64,000 nucleotides of DNA from Pterobdella sp. o SKG-2022 (taxonomy: Eukaryota; Annelida; Clitellata; Hirudinida; Piscicolidae), in assembly GCA_964035795.1 (NCBI GenBank), contig OZ038322.1, forward strand, positions 7,517,037 to 7,581,036, read 5' to 3'. Shown piece by piece: positions 1 to 14,495 of the stretch (positions are counted from its first letter, which is position 1; every line of letters begins with the position of its first letter). A model generated the notes under the pieces. The model was not told the DNA's origin. It was given only the letters and a program-made list of their open reading frames with translations, and made no database searches. The translations under genes were made by a program, and so were the position numbers.

Positions 1-571
1 CTTTCGAGTGGAGCTGTAAAGGTGACTGACACATCTCTCCCTCAAAACGTTCCTTTGAATCCTTTAGATGAGTTAGGGTTGTCAAGAAAACTAGCTGGTG
101 ATGAGCTGTTTGAAGAAATGAGAATTGTTAATTTCAATACTTCAAAATCCATTGTTTCTGCTGATGATAATCGACCAGCAATAAAAAATGATGTTAATAC
201 CAAAATACTCGAAAATGATGACGGTTTCCTAAATGATATAGCTTTGTATCACGTTGATATGAGGAAGAGGAAAAAAAAGTTGAAAGATCTTGTTGATATG
301 GTGGCAAGCATGGACCAAGCAATGTTTGCTCGTAAAGACCTTTACCTTCGCAGAATGCTTTGCCAGTTACCCGAGGTCCGTAAATCTCTCTATCTTATGC
401 CTCTATTCTACTTTTGAATTTTTTTTGGTGGTTTTTCATGCGTAAGCTTTTAATATTTTAATTGAGTGTTTCAATATTCATTGATTTTTTTAGGAAGAAG
501 ATATGGTTTATCCTGGACTGGCTCAAAAGGCAGACATTTACAAAACCGCCGTAATTCTCTTTGAGAGTTGA
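1..571 (+). CDS. 3' end of an unrecognised gene (partial, enters from left edge)
   Basis: The reading frame is open from base 1, so the gene continues to the left of the window. The penultimate exon runs to 375 (donor GTCCG), and a 118-base intron ends in a T-rich tract with TAG at 491-493. The last exon, 494-571, ends in TGA. About 150 residues are visible. They are hydrophilic, with a charged Arg/Lys cluster (RKRKKKLKDL) followed by an apparently helical stretch (MDQAMFARKDLYLRR) and the tail KTAVILFES. There is no signal peptide, membrane segment or metal-binding motif. I do not recognise the family. The splice phase is preserved across the intron and the codon use looks normal, so I treat it as a real gene. 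Confidence 0.65.
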
Positions 572-1521
572 TATTTTTTTATTTGAAATTGATTCTTTGA
601 AAATATGAATTAATAAATGGATATTTTCAGTATCACAAGCTATTTTTTAATAATTTATAAAATTGAATCCAAACCATGGTTGATGTAAAAATCGAAATTT
701 TAATTTCAGTTCTATAAAAATGTTTGGCCATAATATAAATGAAAAATTTTTCAAACAAAATTAAATCTTTTTCATAGTTTTAAAATTTTTTCGTTCACAA
801 TGGAGTGATAATGAAAAATGTGGCTCTCCTAGTACATAGTTTAGATATACGATCTAAATGTTCAAGTCTGCTATAACTTCTTTATCGTTTTAAAAAATTA
901 AATCAATTTAATTTCTTTGTTTGGAACCCCTTTCAAGCGTTTTATCGGGTTTTATCTATATAAAAATGTTTTAGTTAAACAAAAAATTATGATAAATGGT
1001 GGCAATGTTGAAAGCAAAATAGTAATCAAAGATTCGAAAAAAGTACCATTGCCTAGAAAGATGGCTCTCACACAAGCCACAGTTGGAAAGAATAATCATA
1101 ATTCTGATAGTTTTATAAGCTTTAGATGATAGATTTGGAATATAGAAAATTTCCTGATAGTATATATTTTTTTAAAAACCACATAACTTGATTAAGTTGA
1201 AACTGTGAAGTAGATAGTGGAAGTTTTATGTAAGAACCTTGACTATTAGTAATAAAACTGAATCGAATAGCAGCAGCTAATTATCAAAATTAACTTTCAC
1301 TAATATTACTTGTTAAAAAAGTCTCACGAGTTGCTTGCGATTCAAATTTAAATGTCGGTCAAACAAAAATCGGCGTTTTTTATATTTTGCAAAAGATCTA
1401 TGAAAAGATACTTCAAATTTATAAAACTTTACATACGTTTAGTTCGAATATTAGCCTAATAATGATATTAAAAAATTGAACACTATGGCAATTTAAATCA
1501 AACACTTATTAAAATTTAAAT

Positions 1522-2000
1522 ACGAAGCTTTTTGTAAATTGAACTCGCATTATCAAGTATGCTTCAGTCACACTTTAATAAAAGTTCATTCGGAACTTTA
1601 TTTTATCACAAATCGCACTTTTAGTTACTCCTCCACTTTTTCCCACAAACATCAATATATCTGCTTTTTCATATCAAATTTTTTTTATTCACACCAACCT
1701 TTTCATCAAATTTTTTTATAAATTTTTTTTTTGTTTTTAGTTTTGACGTTACTTTTTCTTGACTTATTTTTCATATTTCATTACCAATTGCTTCTATTGT
1801 TTGATTTTTTTCGAAGCGCATTAATCATTTTATCGTCATATAAATATTTATATCATATTTTCTGCTGCTACTAAGTATCCATGCGCTTACCATTCTTTAC
1901 TTAACCTATAGTAATATGTTATTATTACTAAGTAATATACTATTATTAATAAGTAATATGCTAAGTAGATAATGTAACGTACTCTTACAAAAAGCTTCGT
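1522..2000. mobile_element. MITE-like element with 16-bp perfect terminal inverted repeats
   Basis: ACGAAGCTTTTTGTAA at 1522-1537 is matched by its exact reverse complement at 1985-2000. The 479-bp span between is AT-rich and non-coding. The same terminal motif (AAAAGCTTCGT or AAAGCTTTGTA) recurs elsewhere in the window (2430, 6450, 9070, 24205, 25115, 38781), which suits a dispersed non-autonomous DNA transposon. I could not see a convincing target-site duplication, so element status is inferred. Confidence 0.45.
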
Positions 2001-2491
2001 GTATTAAGTTTCCCAATAAACCTTAGTTTTTGTTTCTATTACAAAGTTATGTTTTTTTTCATTCTAAGATCTTAATATAAAAACTTATTAGACATTTTTA
2101 AACGTCTTAAACCTTGTTTCTGCATGAACTTTCATAAAACTTACTCTCAACATAATGATTTTTTACTAGCCCCAATAAAATGATTATAATAAGAATAACA
2201 ATAATAATGTGGAAAACTTATATAGTGCCTCTTACGCATCGTTCAGAGGCGCTCTGCTATGAACTGCTTTTAGATTTAGGTTTTTAAGCTCTTAAAAAAA
2301 ACAGAATAGGGAGAAGATTAAAGATTCGAAGGCAGAAAGTTTCAGAGTATATTTAAGAACAATAATAAATTTTATTTAGATACAAAGCTAGTGTGTTCTT
2401 CATACTTGAAAATGTTACTTATTTAACTGAAAGCTTTGTATTTATTAAAATTTATTGGTGTCGTTAAATGTACTCATTACTTTCCACAGTT

Positions 2492-2660
2492 TTTATTAAA
2501 ATTTCAATTGAATAGAATAATTGAAATTTATAATGTATTTTCGATGCAAAATAGTATTTTTCAATTTTCACTTTTTTATAAAAATTTTATTTGAATAGCA
2601 TAATTGCAATTTATAATGTAATTTCGATGTAAAATGGATATTTTCAGTTTTTTTTGACAC
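2492..2660. repeat. two-copy diverged tandem repeat, period about 85 bp
   Basis: Two adjacent units share the order AAAATTT..TTGAATAG.ATAATTG.AATTTATAATGTA.TTTCGATG.AAAAT with scattered substitutions. It lies in intergenic sequence and shows no coding potential. Confidence 0.6.
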
Positions 2661-3045
2661 GAGTATTTTTGATGTATTACATGTTTCACTAAGTTTAATC
2701 AGTTCTTCATGTTTAAAAGTTCAATATCGAGTGTTCATCCTCCTGTGTTTCGTAGAGCAGTCGAATTGAAACACACAAGCCACAACTTCACAAGAACATA
2801 TTTGATTGGTTGACAAAAATTCACAAAATAAATAAAAAAATATATTTATTAAATAATATTTATATAAAAAATTTAATTTTATAATAAAAATAAATTAATA
2901 TTAAACGCTCAGAACGACGATTTATTGTAACATGGCACATCCAGGAGTGATTCGATTGCGCTAGACCAACCATAGAATAATTTACAATTAATATCGCTCG
3001 ATCATTTGTGATTTTTAATAGAAAATATTTTAATTATTATTTGTT

Positions 3046-3677
3046 ATGGCGGGCGTGCTTTTTGAAGACATGTTTGATGTAAAAGATGTCAATCCAGATG
3101 GAAAAAAGTTTGATAAAGGTTTTATTTAAGATTTAAATGCAAATAAACCTATAAGTTTATTTAATGAAAATATTTTATTCAAGTATCCAGATTACGGTGT
3201 GAAAGTGAATCTTTCAAAATGGATTTGCTTTTAGATGTAAACACAAAAATTTATCCATTAGAATTAGGTTGTGATAAATGAATAAATAGAAAAACTTGAA
3301 TTTTATCAATAAAAATTATTTATCTCAGGTGATAAATTTAGAATGGTAATTGCTACAAGCCTTCGAGAAGATGGTGTTCCTGATGAAGGTGAATATGATC
3401 CATCTAATGATGCCCCATCTAGGGTTGATCAATTTGAGTATGTTATGCATGGGAAAGTTTATCGAATTGAAGGAGATGATAGCTTCGCAGGAGAACATGG
3501 AAGTAGATTGTAAGTTCAATTATTATTTTTTATAGTTACTGATTTTTTTTTGTTTTCAGAGCAGCCTATGTTTCATTTGGTGGTTTGTTAATGAGACTAC
3601 AAGGAGATGCATCAAATTTACATGAATTTGAAATTGATTCTTATGTATATCTTTTTATTAAAAAAATAGCTTTTTGA
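3046..3677 (+). CDS. POLR2H: DNA-directed RNA polymerases I, II and III subunit RPABC3 (RPB8)
   Basis: This is the small shared subunit present in all three nuclear RNA polymerases. Its OB-fold-like beta barrel packs on the largest subunit in the nucleus. Four exons are supported: 3046-3118, 3184-3267, 3329-3509 and 3560-3677. They join in phase to 151 residues, the usual family length (150 in human). The start [17 protein letters not shown], the block [20 protein letters not shown], the block [18 protein letters not shown] and the end [10 protein letters not shown] match remembered animal RPB8 sequences closely. The first ATG is the family start. The alternative acceptor at 3190 was rejected because only the one at 3183 keeps the VSRL frame. 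Introns are 50-65 bases. An AATAAA signal lies 44 bases past the stop. Calcipressin follows on the same strand. Confidence 0.97.
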
Positions 3678-3720
3678 TATTTTAATTCAATTTTGGACAG
3701 TTTAAAATTAATTTTTGATG

Positions 3721-3726
3721 AATAAA
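3721..3726 (+). promoter_or_regulatory. polyadenylation signal of the RPABC3 gene
   Basis: A canonical AATAAA hexamer lies just downstream of the RPABC3 stop codon, at normal spacing for a short 3' UTR. Confidence 0.55.
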
Positions 3727-4201
3727 TTTTATTAAAAAATCAAAGAATTTAAGTTTAATCATTTTCAACTAGAAATACATTTCTAAAATGATTTTAATTT
3801 TATTCAATACTTCTTTTTGTTTTTAATATTTTCTAAACACAGAAAAATAATATACTCAGCTCATAATGGATAAAGAAAGTTGAAGCTCCAAATATAAATG
3901 ATTAAATATGGTTGTTTGTATAATGACCTTAAAGCATATAATAGACATTTAATTTTAATGCTTGTTCTTATAAATGAAGGTATAGTAAAAAGAATGAATT
4001 TTATTTGTTTGACGCTATTTATGAAGTATTGATGTTTTTACAATAATTTTTGTAAGCTCAAAAAATCTTTAAGCTAATAAAATTAAAAACTCGCTCATCG
4101 TTCGAAAAATTTTCGGCATTTATAGATTAGGTTTGTCTTTTAGAGAGCACCTTGGGGTATGAACTAAAAGCATTTTTTGGAATATCCCAACTTATTTTAA
4201 A

Positions 4202-4966
4202 ATGAATGAACCAGAAGATTCAGAAATAATAATAAATAAGCTAGATGGGTTATTTTTTGAGGAAAGTGAAAAATTGGATGTCGACGACGATTTTACTAAA
4301 AGTCTTATAATTACTGGAGTGCCTGATATCGTATTCGAAGATGATAGTGCCAAAGTGAGTTTTTTTTTTTTTGATTGAGTCATCTTTTCAATAAAGCAAT
4401 GATTCAACGCCAAAATGTTCAAAACAGCAAGAATTTGAAAACCTTTTCGTGAATGAATTTGGAGTAATTCCTACTTTTGAATATTTAAAATCTTTTAAAA
4501 GATCAAGGATAACATTTGAAACGATTTCTGATGCATCTCAGACCCGTTTGCGCATGCATGGATATCATTTTTATGATTCTAAACTCAATTGCTTTCTAGC
4601 TCAGGTTTTTGGTTTAAAAATTATATAAAATTTTTTAAATTCATCTTTTGTTCATCAGCCTTCTGATTCTTCTACTTCAACTACAAGTAATGTTTATTTG
4701 GAACTTCCGAAACCATATAAACAGTTCCTTATTTCTCCACCATCTTCACCTCCTTGTGGCTGGGAGGCTTGTTTGGAAAAACAACCTGCTATCAATTATG
4801 AACTCATTTCAGCTTTAAATAACCTCACTCCTGGTTTGAATTTATCAGTTTAGTATAAGCCTTTAAACTTATAAATTTTTCAGGCGAAAGTCATGAAATA
4901 CGTCCTCCATCACCTTCTTCTCCAGGCATTATAGTACATACTTGTACACATAAAGATGCTTTGTAG
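4202..4966 (+). CDS. RCAN: calcipressin, regulator of calcineurin (RCAN family)
   Basis: RCAN proteins bind the catalytic subunit of calcineurin and tune its phosphatase activity in the cytoplasm. Exons 4202-4354, 4428-4604, 4659-4833 and 4884-4966 join in phase to 195 residues, close to the vertebrate length. An N-terminal RRM-like domain (residues about 35-110) starts with SLIITGVPDIVFED. The family signature FLISPPSSPP lies at about residues 133-142 and is followed by GW and PAINYEL. The C-terminus carries the PxIxIT-like segment (PGIIVHTC at about 181-188). The C-terminal TxxP-containing tail of vertebrate RCAN1 is missing, since the protein stops at HKDAL. Unlike many RCAN genes, no alternative first exon was seen. 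Introns are 50-75 bases. Confidence 0.95.
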
Positions 4967-5469
4967 CCAAAAATTTCAATAATAATAGTCTCTTTCTACC
5001 GGTGCTATTTTGTGAAAAATCAAATCAAGATGCTTTTTTTATTTCTTTCAAGTCTTTCAAATAATTAACTCTAATATGTAGATTTTATAGTTTTAAAACA
5101 CATTTGTATAATATATTTAAAAATTTTTTTAGCTTTTAAATGTCAAAAATAATTACTAGTTTTTAGTTATTTGTTAGAAATATATACATGTTTAAAATTC
5201 ATATTTAGATCAGATATTGTGATTATAATCAATATATACATGTTTAAAATTCATATTTAGATCAGATATTGTGATTATAATCAAGTTCACCTATTTGCAT
5301 TTATATATTTTATATCAATTTTTGATTTCCTTTAGAAAATATAAATGATGTTAATGTTCATAATTATATTTGACAGTTTACATAAATTTGCATATAAAAG
5401 CTTCAGGATTTCCAAATAAACTTGATATGAAAAAACAATTTACATGAATACATAGTACAAGTATCAATG
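4967..5469. other. tail-to-tail spacer between calcipressin and ZNHIT1
   Basis: This is non-coding AT-rich sequence holding the 3' UTRs of two converging genes. It also contains an exact two-copy 52-bp tandem duplication (5180-5283). Confidence 0.7.
5180..5283. repeat. perfect 2 x 52-bp tandem duplication
   Basis: The unit beginning ATATATACATGTTTAAAATT at 5180 is repeated without a mismatch from 5232. Complete identity in otherwise fast-drifting intergenic DNA points to a recent duplication or an assembly repeat. Confidence 0.9.
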
Positions 5470-5940
5470 TTAAACAATCCATTTGAGACACCTTGTTTCT
5501 TGATGAGTGTTGAAACATTTAACACAACAAAATTTTGAACCACACTGCATGCAGGTGTAGGAAGAAGGAAAACCACATACTGAGCAAAACTTTCTTTCAG
5601 GTAGAACAGAAGGAGGCACTGCAGCAGTTAAGTAGTTAATTGTTTCTCTTCCTGGAACTGATTGTTCTTCTTCTAATAGGGTTGTAAAATTTTTCCGCAG
5701 TCTCACTTTAAACTGATCAGACTTTGATTTCCTTTTTTTGTTTTTTGATGTATTTCCATCATTATTTTCTTCAAATTTTGGAGCTTTCTTATTCATTTTA
5801 AGATCAGCGTGAGGGTCTGTTTGAAAATTGTCTTCTTCAAGTGCCTCTAAAGCTTGCCGCTGTCTACGTCTTCGTGCTGCTTGATCAAGCACTCTTCTCA
5901 TTTGCCCTTCTTTCAATCGACCAGACTCTCTTTGAGTCAT
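5470..5940 (-). CDS. ZNHIT1: zinc finger HIT domain-containing protein 1 (SRCAP/SWR1 subunit)
   Basis: ZNHIT1 (p18Hamlet, yeast Vps71/Swc6) is a subunit of the SRCAP remodeller that deposits H2A.Z in nucleosomes. The single-exon frame gives 156 residues, against about 154 in human. The N-terminal basic helix (RRVLDQAARRRRQRQALEAL), then DNFQTDPHADL, the basic linker and FKVRLRKNFTTLLEEE all follow the family order. The C-terminal HIT finger has paired cysteines CSVC, CMQC and CCVKC and ends HQETRCLKWIV, nearly identical to the animal consensus. I chose the ATG at 5938-5940 because MTQRESGRLKEGQMRRVLD matches the family start. An upstream in-frame ATG at 6072 would add 44 residues with no family counterpart. 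Confidence 0.95.
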   Translation of the reverse strand: MTQRESGRLKEGQMRRVLDQAARRRRQRQALEALEEDNFQTDPHADLKMNKKAPKFEENNDGNTSKNKKRKSKSDQFKVRLRKNFTTLLEEEQSVPGRETINYLTAAVPPSVLPERKFCSVCGFPSSYTCMQCGSKFCCVKCFNTHQETRCLKWIV

Positions 5941-6764
5941 TTTTGAAACTGAAAATTTTTGAAAAAACAAACTGTAACTTGTTTCTATAAAATTGAATAA
6001 AAAGTTATTATAACAATGAACAATTAAATGCGAGTACACAACTTTAAATTTTACAAACAAGCTTAAATTCAATTTTAAATTTTTAACTAAAAGTGATAAG
6101 CAAAACTAATATTTAATTAGACCGAAAAATATTTAAAAAACCAAAAAATAAAAATTCAAATCTATCAATAAAAAATCAACTTTCAACCATTTTCATATTT
6201 TTTACTCACAACAAAAATTGAATTTTTTTCATATTTTTATATAAATTAGTTTTACTCTCAAGTACAATAAGAAATTTTCAATATATTATTCTTGATTACG
6301 TATGGAATTGAAAAAAGTTGCAATCGATTTTTTGTACCAAAATTTAAAAAATTTATTTTTGCTTGATTATATTTTAAATATTTGAATATCGAAATGGTAT
6401 TCTTCATTTTCAAATATCATACTTGAAAATATTACGTTAATAACAAAAAGCTTCGTATCTTAATAAATGGCCGCGGAAGCTCAAACTTGAAATTTATAAG
6501 GTCAAGTCTGAACAGAGAGCCTGTTTCTTTTGACAACTGGGCTGCTATCCGTTGTTTCAACCAAAAATTTTTTCTAGCATCTTTGAAGTAACTATCTCAG
6601 CCAATGAATTTCCCTAGAATCTTTAAAGTAGTCACTGAGTCTCTGCCAATAAATTAACCAATACTCCCCCTAATGTAAGCTGTTTTGAAATATAAGTGGT
6701 ATGATGTGACAAATTTATCATTTGCACTTTTTGCAATATTGTTTGTTTCTGCTGTTTCAGCTAC
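5941..6764. other. intergenic, upstream of ZNHIT1
   Basis: No gene is supported. The stretch presumably includes the ZNHIT1 promoter, but no element could be picked out. A copy of the dispersed TTGAAAATRTTAC..AAAAGCTTYGTA motif lies at about 6421-6460. Confidence 0.5.
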
Positions 6765-6955
6765 TTGACAAGCAGACATGGCAAGTTAATTATGAACAAA
6801 GTTGAAGTGTTTCCAACCATCTCGTACTATGATGCATATGCCGTGAGTGGAAGAGAAAGTTGTATGTCATCATCACGATTGTCACCCTCTATAGCAAGCC
6901 CCATTGGTTCGAAAATGAAAACTCATGTTGGCATTGTTAAAAGCCCGTTTTTTTT
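6765..6955 (+). other. exon-like open segment before the retroelement relic
   Basis: After TTTCAG at about 6755-6760 the frame is open with normal-looking codons (for example ISYYDAYAVSGRESCMSSS) until a T-rich tract at about 6950. No clear donor follows. It may be a 5' piece of the adjacent retroelement or an orphan exon. I do not recognise the protein. Confidence 0.25.
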
Positions 6956-6959
6956 TTCC

Positions 6960-8095
6960 TATTTTTTCTCTATGTCGAAGAAAGCGACCAGATTCTATGT
7001 GTATTGTTTCAATTTTAGTATATGTAACCCCGAAAAGTCACAATCAACCTCATCACAATATCCTCGTCCCACTCAAACACCAACACAGTCATCCAAAACC
7101 TCCTCCCATATCTAAACGATATGCACACATAGACTCACACCAACAATTTCCAAATAAATTCAAAAAAAAAACTATGACTACACCCCAGACCCGCCAAAAT
7201 ACAACAAACCGCTAAACATCCACATCAACAACACCCCAACTCTACTATCCTTTGCCTAACTTTTGACTCTAGACTAAACTTCTGCACCCACACAAACAAC
7301 ATCATCACAAAAGCTCATAAATCATTCAATCTTATAAAACTCTTAACACTGGAGTAAAAACAAGAAAAACACTCATCACCACATACAAAATACTTTTTCC
7401 CATCTTCCCAAATATGCTCCTTCTCATTGAATACGCCAACAGCAACTGGTTGCATATCATCTCACCCCCTTCTTCAACAAACTAAAAAAAATACAAAACG
7501 CAGCCGTGAGAACAATCATGGGCTGTACACAAGACACAAACACCCAACACCTACTCAGAAACCAAAATCCTCCCACTTCAAACCAGCCTCAAACTTTACG
7601 CTTCACAACTCAAACAAAAAGCTTTCCACCCTACCCATCTATTGAAACCACTCACCTTACAAGAAGTTCACTCCAGATACAAAAAACAACTCACATTTAA
7701 CAACAACATCAACTACACCATAAACATACTCACCACCTAAAACACCACTCATGCTTAAATAAAAACCAACATGATGAAAATACACACAAAAATCGTACAC
7801 GAATACATATCATCCACTCACAAAAAAATTCTCGACAGACAGCCCTCTCTTATACAAGACTTAGAAACCATCTTAGACGACGCACCCTCGCTCAACTCAG
7901 ATAAAAAAAAATCACCATCCATCCTCTACTATCCCACCATCATCTCAACACCATCTCTTCCCTCGCCCTCATGTCCTGCCACACCTACTCTCATGACACT
8001 CATCACTTTTTCATCTGTCTGTGGGCCGACCCTGTGAGAGTAGCTGAGCTTTTGAAGAACTGGAAGGTCTTGATGGGAACCTGAGAAGCACTCAG
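6960..8095 (+). mobile_element. decayed Jockey-like non-LTR retrotransposon (3' reverse transcriptase part)
   Basis: The composition changes abruptly to a C/A-rich, G-poor plus strand, as is common for the coding strand of Jockey-clade LINEs. Scattered frames, broken by many stops and shifts, carry typical RT C-terminal motifs: LIEYAN-like at about 7420, KIQNAAVRTIMGCTQDTNTQHLL at about 7490-7555 (spread over one frame), and LKLYASQLKQKAF-like at about 7590. The end WADPVRVAELLKNWKVL at about 8020-8080 resembles the usual C-terminus of these ORF2 proteins. The 5' ORF and endonuclease are absent. The element is inactive and 5'-truncated. No poly-A tail or target duplication is obvious. Confidence 0.75.
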
Positions 8096-8709
8096 CTACG
8101 ACTAGGGTAAAAAAACGACTAAATTGTTATCGAAAAAAAAATGTAGGCGGTGGTCGAGGATGTTGACCATTTTGAAAAGTCAGTTTTTTGACTGACATAC
8201 ATGAGTTTTTAATGTAAAAACATTTGAAGTTTTGATTTATATATTTTTCATTCTGAGATCAAAAAATGAAACATGGAGGGCATCCAGCTATGAAACCACT
8301 AAAACTTGGTGTTAGTTCGTAAAATTGAATTATTTCTCTTTTAAATAATTTTAAAGTTTTTTCAATATGTGATTAGTTGAAAGGTTCGATCATTTAATTA
8401 TTGATAATACATTGAGATGTCTCTAAAAAGTTATAACTCAATTAAATGTATTTAATTATATTGATAGATCAACTAAATTTTAGAATAGACAGTAAAGCCA
8501 CTGATAGAATTCGTCTTGCAGAAGGTCATCAAATGATGAAAATTTTCCATATATAAAGTATAAAAGTTCAAATTATTTTTTTATCATTCAAAAAAACGAG
8601 TCTTTATTATACGAAATTCATTTATTACAAACTCTAAAACTGAAAATACGAATCAGTTTATAACTAATGTTGAGCATGGGTAATTTAAATAGAAAAAATG
8701 ATTATGGAA
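8096..8709. other. intergenic, 3' flank of SDR39U1
   Basis: No gene is seen. TTTATT at 8621-8626 and 8603-8608 reads AATAAA on the minus strand, suitably placed for SDR39U1 polyadenylation. Confidence 0.5.
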
Positions 8710-10321
8710 TCAATTATGAGCCAATTGCTTGCATGCAGAATCTATATCGGGATATTCAAACTTGAAACCAAGTTTCAAAGCCTTTTCTGGTAAAACATAT
8801 TGTCCCTTAGTAACAAGAGTAGCTCTTTCTGCCCCAAAAACGAGATTCATATAAGCCTCAGGGATCCATGTAAAAGCTGGTCTATTAAGTGATGAAGCAA
8901 ATGCTTTTGTGAATTGAGCATTAGTGACTGGGTTTGGAGAAGTACCATTTAAAACACCCTGAAAATATTTTTTAAATTAAATATAATATTAATATAAAGA
9001 TTTTTCACAAGCTTTTCATAATCAAAGTAACATTTTCAAGCATCTTGAAAATGTTACTTTGATTATGAAAAGCTTTGTACTGTTACAAAAAATTAGTCTT
9101 CATATATCTCCTCATAATACTAATAAATTACTATCAAATACACACTTTGGCATTCTTATTTTCAATGGCAAACAAAAAAAGATTTGTAATATCCTTTATG
9201 TGGACCCACGAAAACCATTGGTCTCCAGATCCAATCTTACCACCCATGCCTAAATAAAATGGCAAATAAGCTTTTTGAATGGTTCCTCCATCTCTTCCTA
9301 AAACAACTCCTGCACAAATTAAAAACTTGTTTTGAAATAAAAAAACATCAAATAAATTTAGCTAAAATAAATTTAATTTAACAGATGAAATTGAATGAAG
9401 GTGAAATAGATTAGAAATTTATTTATGAGATTATTAAATTCACCTTAAAAATAATAGCACAAAAATTTGAACCTATTCTGATTATTGCATGTCTAATTGG
9501 CAAAGATTTGCTTTCATCTTCCTTGAAAGATGAATCTATTTTGGATGCTTCTTCCCATCTTCTGCATAGTTCTGCTAAATAATCTCCTCTCCCTCCATCA
9601 TTTTCTTCTGTATATTTCTTTGAAGGGTCAGGAGGATAAAAGCCTGAAATTGATAAAATAATGAATAAGCTTAACAATCAAATATAAAATGAGAAAAAAA
9701 ATAAATGATAGTGCTCAAATAGGACCATTATTTTAGATACTTTGCTAAGCAATGAAAGAACAATAAATATTTTCTTATATTGCAGCATAAGCAAACCTAT
9801 GGCAGAAGATGAAACCCAAACATCAGGTTTTTTGGAAGCGTCTTTAATAAGATCAGCAAGTAATTTTGTAGTATCTATTCTAGATGTTTCTAGCTTTCTT
9901 TTGAAAGCGTCATTCCATCTATCAATACAATTTAAACATGAAAATCTGAATGAATATAAATTTTCAAATAGTTTAAACCTATAAAAAGGATTTAATATAT
10001 TTTCTCCTGCAAGATTTACTATAGCTGTGTACTTTTTGGTTAAACCTTCACATTTTAGTTGATCCTAAATGAAAATGATTTATTTGAAATTAAAGCTATG
10101 CATTAAGTTATTTTTTTTATACCCAAGTAATAATGTCTTTTCCAGCTTTTCTGGATATTACAGTTACTTCGTAGCCTTTTTGTTTAAATAGATTGTGTAG
10201 GTTTCTGCCAATAAACCCTGTACCTCCACCTATGAAAAAATTATTTTATTAGTACAGAAATTTATTTAGTTATAATATATATTAACATATTCAAAAGTAA
10301 AATACCGAGTAGAATCTTCAT
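8710..10321 (-). CDS. SDR39U1: epimerase family protein SDR39U1 (atypical short-chain dehydrogenase)
   Basis: This is a member of the NAD(P)-binding atypical SDR group (YfcH/SulA-like). The physiological substrate is not established in the family. Seven exons join in phase to 304 residues: 10306-10321, 10123-10229, 9979-10064, 9797-9918, 9473-9643, 9146-9309 and 8710-8958. Human is about 293. The Rossmann start MKILLGGGTGFIGRNL (dinucleotide-binding GGGTGFIG), then VTVISRK, NLAGENILNP, SSAIGFYPP, the block SGDQWFSWVHIKDI and the C-terminal LNGTSPNPVTN and YPDIDSACKQL follow the family order. The first exon codes for only five residues and a split codon. Intron 6 contains a perfect 32-bp inverted repeat (9009-9075). 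The gene is head to head with pyruvate kinase across 357 bp. Confidence 0.95.
9009..9075. repeat. perfect 32-bp inverted repeat with 3-nt loop (intronic hairpin)
   Basis: The left arm 9009-9040 is the exact complement of 9044-9075, and only CAT separates them. It sits in SDR39U1 intron 6 (8959-9145). The right arm, TTGAAAATGTTAC...AAAAGCTTTGT, is one copy of the window's dispersed repeat and the left arm is an inverted copy, so this looks like a fold-back transposon remnant. Confidence 0.95.
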
Positions 10322-10678
10322 TTCCAGTTATTTACTAATATGATCCAAAGAGAAGGTACGATCAAAAATTTATTTTTATTATTAAATTATTAAAAATAAT
10401 CTTGGATAATAAGTTGACCTTAAACCCATATTGTTGTTTTTGTTTTTTCATTACTAGCTTTTGGATTTCTATTTTCAAATAAATATTTTTTTTTCGACAA
10501 AGAATTTTATCAATTATTTAATAATTATATTTGGCATTTTCATGTGAGCGTCATTTGACAGTTTTTCTTAAAAGCTTGTCTTTAAATAAGTTTTTTTAGA
10601 GTTGTTAAATATCAAAGTTCCGATTAAGTTTCAAGCATTAAATTTTACCATTTACTTTGCTTTTACCTCAAAAAGGTT
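10322..10678. promoter_or_regulatory. divergent intergenic region, SDR39U1 / pyruvate kinase
   Basis: The 357 bp between the two start codons must contain both 5' UTRs and both promoters unless a 5' non-coding exon intervenes. It is very AT-rich, and no TATA box or initiator could be singled out. Confidence 0.5.

Positions 10679-14495
<3,817 letters not shown>

Larger units (their letters stand above)
572..3045. other. intergenic stretch, repeat-rich
   Basis: No gene can be supported over these 2.5 kb. The stretch holds an inverted-repeat-bounded span (1522-2000), a diverged two-copy tandem repeat (about 2492-2660) and a copy of a dispersed motif (2405-2440). An open frame at about 905-1129 looks coding-like in its second half (residues such as KDSKKVPLPRKMAL, then a TGA). 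It has no clear acceptor and no recognisable homology, so it could be a stray terminal exon, a transposon relic or chance. Confidence 0.6.

Noticed and set aside
5941..6072. N-terminal extension of ZNHIT1 to an upstream ATG
   Set aside because: The extra 44 residues are AT-rich and hydrophobic and have no counterpart in the family; the internal ATG matches the conserved start.
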